Shown here in pieces: positions 54,598-64,000 of a DNA stretch of 64,000 nucleotides. Position numbers and translations under genes: made by a program. This DNA is from Clavelina lepadiformis (taxonomy: Eukaryota > Chordata > Ascidiacea > Aplousobranchia > Clavelinidae). Location of the stretch: positions 21,762,860-21,826,859 of the forward strand of contig NC_135244.1 in assembly GCF_947623445.1 (NCBI RefSeq), given 5' to 3'. Numbering within the stretch: position 1 is the first letter of the stretch; each line of letters starts with the position of its first letter. Under the pieces are notes generated by a model. That model was not told where the DNA came from. It saw nothing but the letters and a program-made list of their open reading frames with translations, and searched no databases.

Positions 54598-57500
54598 ATG
54601 TCTGAGGTGAGTACAATCGTCATCTTTGATTCAGTTTTCCCAAACAAGTACAAAATTAACAGCTATTGGAATGTTTCGATTGTTGCTATCAGTACCTTTA
54701 TACCTTGCAGTTGCGATTTGCACTTTTAAGCATAACGATTGTGATTCAAGCAATAACTACAATAGGTCAATGGGTATAAATGGTGCTGCGCTATTGTGAC
54801 AAGCAAATAGGCTATGCAAAATTTCTGCCAAGGTTTCTTTGTAATAAATAAGGGACAACTCGCTGCTATGTGGGATCTTGCAAGCAATTGGCACTTATAA
54901 AAGCTACAGGAAAACAGAATAACTGAACCGTTTCTTATTGTTGTGTTGAGCATCAGTGATACAGGATTTTTTTGCGGCTATTCCAAAATATCACCCCCTA
55001 AGTTCATGCTAGAACTAAACTTAACTGTAATTTCCTGTCAATTTAACAAGTGTAGCCAGAGATTTTTTATTCGCTTAAATTATTTTTAATTCACTGAATT
55101 ACTGTATAACAGTTTTTCTATGTCTTTATGCGACATCGCGGCTAAATATTTAAAACTTAGATGACCCACCCATCACGTTTCGAACAATTTTGTATAATAT
55201 TTAACGATAAAAATAATTTTTTCACCTTAGGTCACACAGCTTGTTAAATATAGACGGCTAGGTTAAGAGAACGTGTTTATAAAAAGTTGATTTAGATGTT
55301 AAAGGTTTTATTGGAGTTAGATAAAGTGGTTGACAACCTTTCTGAAATTTTGGTTATAGATCTCGTCGAGTCACTTTTTTAAAAACTAGAATTGACTCGA
55401 GTCCCTTTCTAAGAAAGTACGAAAATGACTTTGGTCGGAATATGTTAAAGTAGCCCTTCAACTTAAAATGATTTTATTTGTCTTCGAATGTGTATGTCAC
55501 AGCCAAATAAAACAAATTCTGTAATAATCCTAAACGTTTGTGGCTGATAGAAACAGTGTTTTTGTTTGCTGTTTAGCTTTGTTTCAAATATTAATCTACT
55601 TCACTTGACTTGAGTCTTATTAACCAAATGACTCGACTTGACTAGTATCACTTGTACTGAAGGACTTGACTTGATGTTGCCAAAAGATGCGCCAAAAGAT
55701 GCAATTTTGTCTCAAACTTTATAAGTTAACCCGTACAAATGCTGAAGCGAAATCTGTGTTTGGTTTCCATGGTAATATTTGGGTTTCAATTAAAGGAGTT
55801 TAGAGCAAAACATATCTGTCAAAATTTCATAAGTATAACAAATCTTTTCTAACATTTTGGAATTTATCTTGTGAAAAATGTTTTTGCCCTTCTGAGATAT
55901 TAGTCGTTAAAATTACGCTAATTACGCAAACTAAATTTCAGTGGTTTTCCTCTTTTTTTTTAAAAAAAAAAAAACAGATTTTTGAAATCCTTGCCTAAAA
56001 AACTATAGAAATACATATTCTGTTTTATTGTATACCATGAAAATAACGGTTTATGCAATTTTTCTAATATGTTCTACAAAAACTGCGTTTTTTGAGACTA
56101 AAATATAAGCAGCAATATCTTAAGAGTGATTTGATGGATTTCGATGGAACGAAAGCCAATCTTCGTTCCACACCTATGTCTCTTACATACTGAAACATAA
56201 AAAAATTCTAAAAGGATGAGTTGCAAATTTAAAAAATATTGACTGTATTATTATAAAATGGACCTGTAGACTTTTTCAGACAACGTTCTGACATTAAGTA
56301 GCAAAAATGTCATCCATTGACCAATTATGTTAATTTTCTAGTTAGCGGAGCTAAATTTTGCAATGTTATGAGCCTTTTTTCCTGTGTTAAAACATTTAAG
56401 TGGGATTAAGAAAAAACTGAAAAATAGCTTCCAATGTATGATTTTTTTTTGTTGAAATTGTGGCAGCTTTAAAAGATACGCATGCAGTTTTTCAATGATT
56501 ACAGTAACCTTGTCAATTTTAAAAAAGGTTAGCATGAAATCATCTTTTTATTGTTCAAACAAGCCTTGTATAAGGAAAAAGGTCTGTAATTTCTATCTTT
56601 ACAGCTTTTAAACACCATAAAACTCCCTTTTGACAAATGACATGTTCATTATAGGTATATGTAGGTATATATAGATATATGTTCCTTGTATAGTTTTAGC
56701 ATTAACATACCACTCATCTGTACGATGTTATGTCAACTATGTTTGTATTTTCATGAAACCACTTTCGTTGAACTTATAGTTACGACACTTGTTTTTTCTT
56801 TCATTTTGACACCTTAGACCAGGGATGTCCAACCTTTTATTAAAGTGGGCCGCATTGTCACTTGAAATAATTCAATGGGCCGCAGAACCTATTAAATTTC
56901 AAGAAAAATGGGTACATAAAGTACATATTTTTGGAGTGAAAATGACTAACGGGCCGCACAAAAATCTCAGGCGGGCCGCACTGTGGCCGCAGGTTGGACA
57001 TCCCTGCCTTAGACGATTCAGATCTATTTTGCCGTGAATTTAAGAATTTTTGCTTTTTCTTCTTAAGCTTATATGTTGACCTTTTATAATTTTAGGAATT
57101 TGTTTCGGCATTTAACCAAAATGATTACACATGGTATAATAAAAACTTGCGCATATGCGTATGGCACAAAACCCATTTTCTGTAGTTGAACAGCACATTC
57201 AACAATTTTCCTCTTGTAATATTTTCTTATAGTCTTGGATCGATTATGATCGCATCTGACTTTGACACATTGACCTAAAAAATACTTTCCTTCTCCAAGA
57301 GACTTCTTTTGCTTGTCGTCATTTTTCCTACCTGCACTTTTACGCATGTTCCGAGCACATTGTATATGAATGTGGCACGCCATAAAACTATGTTTGTGTG
57401 AGGTTATGGCTATAAATTTGTGTTAAACGTAATCGCATAACTTTATGCGTATAAGCGAAAGCGTAACTCGCTCAATTGTGTGCTACAGCAAATCATGTTT

Positions 57501-60500
57501 GCGTTAGAAGATGATTCGGGACATGGCGTTTGTTTTCCTCAATCCAGCATGTTCACACTAAAATCTATGAAAGCGTTCATTTGGGCAAAACATGGCACTG
57601 CAAATATGATCCTATCAGTTAATAGCATATTGCATACCCTTTACTGAATATCGTTGTATGAAAGGTTGATTGAACATGTCACCTCGTTTCTAATTTTCAG
57701 GCGTTTTGATTCGGTATATATTATTTAGTATATTTCGCAGTATATTTTTTAAAAGGCTTCCTTCCTTCCTTAGAATTATATCAATAAATTAATGCAGTTA
57801 ATATGTTATAGGCGTCGTCATCTGCTGAAGCTGAAAACCCGATAGGTGTTTGCAATGCAGATGAAATCTTCTGCAACTCGATCGATTACATCCTCGGAAG
57901 AGGAGTTCATGGACTGGTTCTTCTGGGTTTTCATCCTCGTTCTGGAAACAGATTAGTCATCAAATGTCTATTGCCTGAAAAGTCTGGAAGAGCCACTGAT
58001 ATTGCTCGATCTAGGTCAGTTGAACGCAGGCAATGTATACAATATGCCAAATTAGTCACCGATGTGAAAGTCAAGGTATAACACGCGTAGTATTGCAAAA
58101 TAAGTTCTCAATTTTTTAAAAACTTAATAGTTTAAACCAAAATTTCGTTTTTCAGCTTAAAAACCAGGCTCCTGAAAGCCCTTTAAGAAAAACGTTTGTT
58201 GTGTATTTGTGATTTGATACGCTTAGACGTTTGATGGTGCGTTTTCAATACCAGTACAGTATACAGTTGACCTCGCACGTGATGCATAATTGGCATAATC
58301 ACTTAATATCGGACGAATAACCTGATTCGGACGATTTCTTATTTTTTTATGCATTCAACTCTCCTGGGAACGGATCCGTTTTCAAAAATAACAGATATAT
58401 AACTTTTAACTTACGTTTGAGACATGATGTAAAGTGCCTTGTATATTACTGGTCCATTAATTTTGCAGAGAAATTGATTGTTGACACTTGACAGAACGAT
58501 TGCTAACTTACTACTATATAAAGATGGCCTTTCTAAAAACAAGTGATGCTATCCTGGCACAAAGCCCATAAATGTTATGATATCTATCGCACAATGTAAA
58601 TCTATATGCAGTGCCACAGTGTATGTGATGTCAAGATGAAATTGGAGCTGGCATTTTTTCACTTGTTTCATTTTTCACTTTTTGAAAGAATGTCTCTTTT
58701 TTAATAGTCTTAACTGGTCTATGCCAACGTATCTAACAATCATTGAAGGCTTATGATTAATATTCATTACTATTGTGTAGCATTCACCTCAACATGTTTT
58801 TGACACATTGGGGAAAACACACTTAAAACCAGTGTTTTTATAATTAAGCTCGGTGAAAATCTGTTTTAAAAACTTTGATTATTTAGTAACCCTAATTACG
58901 TCCACTGGCAAAAGCCTTTATTTTGTATTCCTGCAGCTTAATCAAAGAGCTCCAGGTCTCTAATTTAGTTAAGAACAAGCACGTGGTGCACATTCAAGGA
59001 TTGCTTGACTGGAAAGGATGCCCCTTCGGGTTAGTCATGGAGCACATGCCAGGAGGATCACTTCAAGACTTGATCTTTCATCCTGCTCTTGGCCGCATTC
59101 CACCTCATCTTCTCTTGCGGATTGGTTATGACGTTTCAGATGCTCTATCTCATCTGCACACAATCCTGAAAGATTGTCGAAACGCTCACGGTGATTTGAA
59201 ACCGGCCAACATCCTCTTGACTGCTGATCTTCGTTGCAAAGTTGCTGTTTTTGGAGGAGCCGCTCTAGCTCGCTACACTGGATCGTTGGGAGCTGGACCT
59301 GACAAACCTGGAGAGGGCAATCAACTTACTAATTATTTTGCTGCTCCTGAAAGATTGGTGCCTGGTTGTAACCGTTTGACAACGGCCATGGATGTGTACA
59401 GCTATGGCCTGATCCTACTGGTTGCCATCTGCAGGGTTTATCCTTCAGTATTTCATTCTACTCAAAAACAGGAAATGATAAACAACTTAAAACAACATCT
59501 TCAATCGAAAGGCGATGACGTAGGGGTGAAGATTATCACCATGTTGGAAACTATACTTTGCAAATGTCTGGATTTGAACCCAAAAAATCGTCCATCTATG
59601 ACCAAAGTAAAGAGTGAGCTTTTTACCTTTCTACAAACCATTGATGAAGGAAAGATGCAAGGATGTGTAGCTGAGATCTGCAGACAAATACGCATCCGGG
59701 ATGATAAGCTGGACGAGAAAAACTGCAAAACGATTTCGGAAGTCATTGCAGGTAAAACATTACTTCATCTACTTTGTGATTTATAGTAATCCAGCAATGT
59801 TAGGTGACTCCATCCACCATATTAGCAATGCAATGATGAAACTGCAAACGATTTTCATAAAGGTTTAGAAACAAATCCGGTTGCTGATCAGATTGACAAA
59901 ATACCCAGCGCAAGACTCAATAACGACGTTAAGCATGCTGTGGCCGTTAAGCGCAAAAACTCAGGTTTGTTTTCAATTCACATAATTGATATTGGTATTT
60001 CTGAAAATTAAATTTATTTTAGTTAGTTGAAAGTTTGCTGGGGAATTTGGGCATTTATAAATTGACTAAAACTAATGACTTAAAACAATTCTACGTCAAG
60101 TTGTGAAAAATTTAATCAAAGGCGTTTCTGCATAAAATACCTATTTTTTGCAGAGAAAACGTCCAATGTTGCTGAACGTGAATCCAACAATGACAAATGT
60201 TTTCTAAAATATTCCGACAATGGTTCCACCTATAATTTTCAGTCAGTTATGAACCTTTTGCAATCTGTTAGATGTTTTATTACTGAACGAAACTTTGACA
60301 ACGCATTGAAACGTTGTAAAGAGCTTCTGTTTGTAACGAGGTCAATTAATTTGAGAGCCAAGGATTCAGAAATGCTAACCTATGATGTCATTTATGTCGT
60401 CGAGAATTTAGCAGACGAAAAACCTTCCTTAATTTTATTAGAACTAATACAAATGGCAAAACAGAAGTTAATAGTGACTACGCCAGTTGCCCAAATCAAA

Positions 60501-62816
60501 TTTATTTTGAAATTTGCTCGATGTGCTTCAATGATTGCAAGGTACTATGACGTTAGGTATCAAAAAAACATTTCCAGTCGTGTACTTGAGTTTGTCAGCA
60601 ATCTCACGGAATCCATGTCATCACTTCCATGTGAAGACAAAGAAATGGTTGTAAAAGCTAAAGCATCTTGCTGGAAATGCAAAGCTGAGTGTTACGGATA
60701 TCTTAACAACAGAGATCGTGAAATGGAATTATATTTGCAAGTTATTACTTTAATAGACAAAGAACTTGGCGAAAAATGCCAAATGTCCAGGGAATATTCT
60801 GCTTCCTGCAATAACTTGGCCAATAACTACGAATTAAAAGATCAACTAGAAATGGCCAAAACTTACATTCTGAAATCATTTGATGCTTTAGCTTACCAAA
60901 AAACAGATTTTGAAACTGAGGAATCGAAAGTTAAGGCAATCAACATCACGATCAGAAGTAAGTGTATAAAATATTACTCGAATGCACAATGTAATATCAT
61001 AAAATTACATTGTCAAGATATAAAAACGTTAAACTAGAGACATACACATATTCTATTATTGCAGAAGATAGCATGCTATTTGATAACACAACCTATGTGT
61101 TTCTGTCGATGTAAGCTACAATTAACTTCATATCATCTGTTTTCTGTTCATTGGTTATAACTAGGGCGATTATTTTTTGACTTGTCAAAAAAAGTCACAA
61201 ATTTGTCAAATTTACAGCGTTAGGTCAAAAATTATCAAAATTGTTTAAAAAGTCAATTTGTTACCAAGTCAAAATTGTTTAAAAACTGCATTGTCGTGGT
61301 GTCGTAGAGGGTGCACTGTAGGTCAACTTGTCATTTTACATTGTACACCTGGTAGCCTACTTTATACTGTTGTAAATGGCCCATTGTCTACTTATTGTGA
61401 ATCAGCTCTTGCTTTGGTTTTGCTTTAGATACATCAAGTATCTTTAGTTTAGAGTGTTTAGACAAATGTATTGAACAGTTTTTGTTGTGTTTATTTGCAG
61501 TTTTTTTTGGCAGTGATTTGTAATTAGCTCATTTCCCTTTTCAGAATAAGCTAGGTCTGTGTTCATATTTTTGCCCTTCTTTACTACAATAAATTTTAAC
61601 TTTTCGTACAATAATGCGTAATTTAAATACTTGAGTTCTTCATACGTCAAAATTTGTCAAAAAAAGTTTTTTAATGTCAAATTTTGTTAAAATTTTCAAT
61701 ATTTAGGTCAAAAACTTTCGTTTTAGGTCAAAAAATAATCGCCCTAGTTATAACAGATTTTTATGTGGTCACTGGTCGATGCCAATTTAGCAAATGTCCT
61801 TTATTTGTGTGTCTTTACTCACAAAGCGCTTTTGTTGATAATTATAATTAATTCACTCAATTATTTTCTGTTATATTTGGGATCAATTTGAGTGCAATCA
61901 AGAACTTATCAGAGTTCTACTTGCTCGCGGCTATATGTCTGATTGCAAATACTTATCACCGCGTTCACTTATTTGTATAGATGTCTGTAACTTATATGAA
62001 AAAAATCCTTCTATGATGTGGAGCAAAGCAAGAGAGATCTACAAATATCTTCTTACACAACAACATCCATCAAAATTTCGTCAACTGGAGACCAGACTAC
62101 TCTCACTGCGTCTTGCACTTCTTCTGAATGTGTGGGGCGATGCAAGAATTCACTACAGTGACGTGATTAAGATGTTAAACAAACCCTCGTTGACCCCAGG
62201 AATGCGTCTACCAGTTTGTTTTGACATAAGAAGTGTCGCAATGTCATATATTCATCACAACCAGGATCATCTTGCTATACCATTATTACAATACGGACTA
62301 AGCATGTGCAAGCTTATTTCCAATCCGTTCAAAAAACTTGCACAACTTTTACATTTCTCAGATTGCATAGTGAATCGAGTGAATGAACCCACGTTTAAAT
62401 CTGCCCAACAAATTGCCATTATTAAGTCATCGTTTATTCCTCTATGCAAGGAGACGATCTACTTGACCAAGGAATGCAGAGGAGTAGACGACTTTCATAA
62501 ACAGATTTATTTAAGTCTCCAGCTAAAGCAGCTAAGTCATTGCTATCTCCAGGCAGACAATTTCCCTCAATCCCTGGCAAAAGCAAATGAAGCTCTTCGA
62601 ATTTTACCGGAAGATCCAAGCAAATTTATAGCTCAACGAGATGGCATTGTGGGTGAGTTGAATATGATCATCGGTGTCTGTACTTACAACCTTGGCCACT
62701 GTGATCTTGGAAAATCCACTCTTGAAAAAGCGATGGAAGTTTTGAAAGATACCAACAAAGCTAAGTATAACACTGCTCTTGAATACTTAACTTACTGGGA
62801 AAAGAGAAGAAAGTAA
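54598..62816 (+). CDS. RIPK-like pseudokinase with C-terminal TPR region (944 aa, 6 exons)
   Basis: Exons: 54598-54606, 57812-58014, 58937-59751, 59863-59964, 60154-60957 and 61915-62816; total 945 codons with the stop. The first coding exon holds just Met-Ser-Glu before a GTGAGT donor and a 3.2-kb intron. Residues 27-310 are a protein kinase domain. It has the glycine loop GRGVHG (32-37 with flanks), the ATP lysine in VIKCL (K54), the alpha-C Glu75, a GG hinge region EHMPGGSLQDL, the catalytic loop HGDLKPAN (D157) and APE (207-209). The DFG motif reads VFG (175-177), so the Mg2+-binding Asp is gone. The nearest feel is RIPK/TKL-type kinases. A polar linker leads to two helical blocks (about 395-640 and 645-944) with TPR-like repeats, for example NNLANNYELKDQLEMAKTY and ADNFPQSLAKANEALRI. 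I infer a scaffold or signalling role rather than catalysis. The exon 2 end (donor GTCAGT) and the exon 6 start are the least certain borders. Confidence 0.84.
55360..55676. repeat. GACTCGACTTGA-rich repeat in kinase intron 1
   Basis: Words of the type GACTCGAGTC and ACTTGACTTGAGTC recur on both strands at the two ends of this stretch. This resembles MITE-like elements built on that palindrome in many animal genomes. Borders are approximate. Confidence 0.4.
56820..57006. mobile_element. hAT-like MITE in kinase intron 1
   Basis: This 187-bp element has perfect 15-base inverted ends, CAGGGATGTCCAACC, and GGGCCGC words inside. Both sides carry the 8-bp duplication CCTTAGAC (56812-56819 and 57007-57014). 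Intact ends and a perfect duplication point to a fairly young insertion. Confidence 0.9.
61162..61746. mobile_element. MITE in last intron of the pseudokinase gene
   Basis: This 585-bp element has inverted ends, TAGGGCGATTATTTTTTGAC at the left and its near-perfect complement at the right, flanked by the palindromic 8-bp duplication GTTATAAC (61154-61161 and 61747-61754). GGTCAAAAA-type words repeat inside. The duplication length fits hAT. There is no coding sequence. Confidence 0.88.
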
Positions 62817-64000
62817 TTGAATGTTAACTAAACTCAAATATTGCATAAAAACTGCAAGATCGAACTGTTTCCAACTTTTACTTGTTCTCACATCCAAACT
62901 TGTATTGTTTGGATGAGATTTATCGCTTTAATTATTGTACCAAAGCCGCCTACGCATTAAGATTTCAAAATGCTGGCTTTGATGAAATTAAATTGTAAAA
63001 ATCCATATGACTAAACAATAACAATAAACAACAGATGAAATTATATTTGACTTTATTGCTCTTTAATGTCATGATTTATTCATTTTACAGAGATTAATTT
63101 TCGCATTTGTATGATCGCATGAAAGTTTATTTTTTTGCTTAATTATGTAATCCCTAAAGATTCTCAAACAATTGTGTGCATCTTGTTTAACGCTTTGAAA
63201 TCGCTGTTAAAGTAAAACCTATTTATGATTAATTCTGTTAGTCACTGTTTTTAAGACGCGATGTATTTAATTTGTTATTTTTATAAGCTATTTATTAATC
63301 AGAACCGCACTATTAATTCGATTATTTGAAAGCAATCTCTGCATGCCAAACTGTTTTACTCTTAATCTTGTATACATGTACAACGCTTGTTGTGCTTTGA
63401 TTCATGTGTAACTTTTCTTCACGGCATTTCGTTTTGTGAATTATTACTAACCATCCTGTGAATAAACTGTTTACAAAACAATTATTTTTGTAAAAAACAT
63501 TGCAAAACGCTGATGTTGTAGAATGTGGACGAAATCGAAAGCAGATTGCTTTAAGTTTTCTTAAGACAATGTAGGTATCAGTCACTATTTGGTTTTCTAA
63601 AATCTATTGAAAGTTTCTTGCATTGTTGCAAACCGCTTTGGCTGACGTCACTATAATATCCCTTGACATACCCAAGGAAAACGACTTTTTCGCATCTCTT
63701 TGTTCACCTCAAAGTAACTTGACTTGAACCTGATTAGAACCAATGTTCTTTTCTCAAAATTTCCTTTCTTGCCTACTTATGACATTGGGTACGTTAGTTA
63801 GATATTAAACAGCCAAAGCTCGTCTCATTTATTAAATTATAAATGTTTCTAATTGTTCACCAAACTTAGTTAGACTAAATTTATTAGGCATTCCAAATGT
63901 GGACCCATGCACTAACTATTAAACATTGCTGGTTTTGTTATTTCCACAGGATCAATACAAAGCAAAGACGCGGCCTCATTACTGGATATAACATCTACAA
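62817..64000. other. 3' flank and intergenic sequence to window end
   Basis: AATAAA at 63023-63028 is the likely poly(A) signal of the pseudokinase gene. From about 63640 the sequence is a diverged copy of 52400-52750. The window ends after TTATTTCCACAG at 63940-63951, which could be a splice acceptor of a further plus-strand gene, but too little follows to judge. Confidence 0.45.

Noticed and set aside
56825-57037. Plus-strand open frame in kinase intron 1
   Set aside because: It is entirely produced by the MITE at 56820-57006.
58015-58075. Longer exon 2 of the kinase gene ending at a GTATAA donor
   Set aside because: It would need a weak acceptor at about 58961 and would lose the alpha-C helix glutamate. 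The GTCAGT donor at 58014 with the strong TCCTGCAG acceptor gives matching phase and a normal kinase alignment.

Overview
The window looks like ascidian nuclear DNA, most likely Ciona or a close relative. It is AT-rich. The genes are compact and intron-rich, with short GT-AG introns, and small hAT-like MITEs are scattered through introns and spacers. All gene families recognised are animal families. I name the species group from general character, not from a match. No virus-derived or LTR element, rRNA, tRNA or CRISPR array was recognised.

Layout. (1) 1-7.3 kb: two tandem alpha-tubulin genes on the minus strand. Their exons are almost identical, their introns are unrelated, and gene 2 has one extra intron. 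(2) 8.7-16.2 kb, minus: a 13-exon beta-1,4-galactosyltransferase-family gene whose open frame continues about 377 residues past the enzyme domain into unrecognised sequence. (3) 18.1-20.3 kb, minus: a THAP zinc-finger gene joined to a Mutator-transposase-like segment that lacks a catalytic core. (4) 22.4-25.5 kb, plus: a Tantalus/PRR14-like gene, divergent from the THAP gene. (5) 28.6-49.8 kb: three tandem copies of a 6.6-7.5 kb unit. Each holds one intact six-exon METTL24-like methyltransferase gene with a poly(A) signal close after the stop. Unit 2 and unit 3 each carry a private MITE. (6) 49.9-51.1 kb, minus: a relic of a lipoxygenase gene that keeps the PLAT end and the C-terminal exon but has lost the catalytic middle. 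A truncated piggyBac transposase (51.3-51.9 kb) lies beside it. (7) 54.6-62.8 kb, plus: a 944-residue TPR protein with an N-terminal RIPK-like kinase domain whose DFG aspartate is replaced, so a probable pseudokinase. Two MITEs with perfect 8-bp target duplications sit in its introns.

I built gene models by joining exons at GT-AG sites with matching phase. Total coding lengths come out as exact multiples of three for every model (451, 452, 782, 399, 428, 320, 317, 318 and 944 residues). Exon edges may be off by a base or two. The genes show no common pathway; the main theme is local duplication, gene conversion and transposon insertion.
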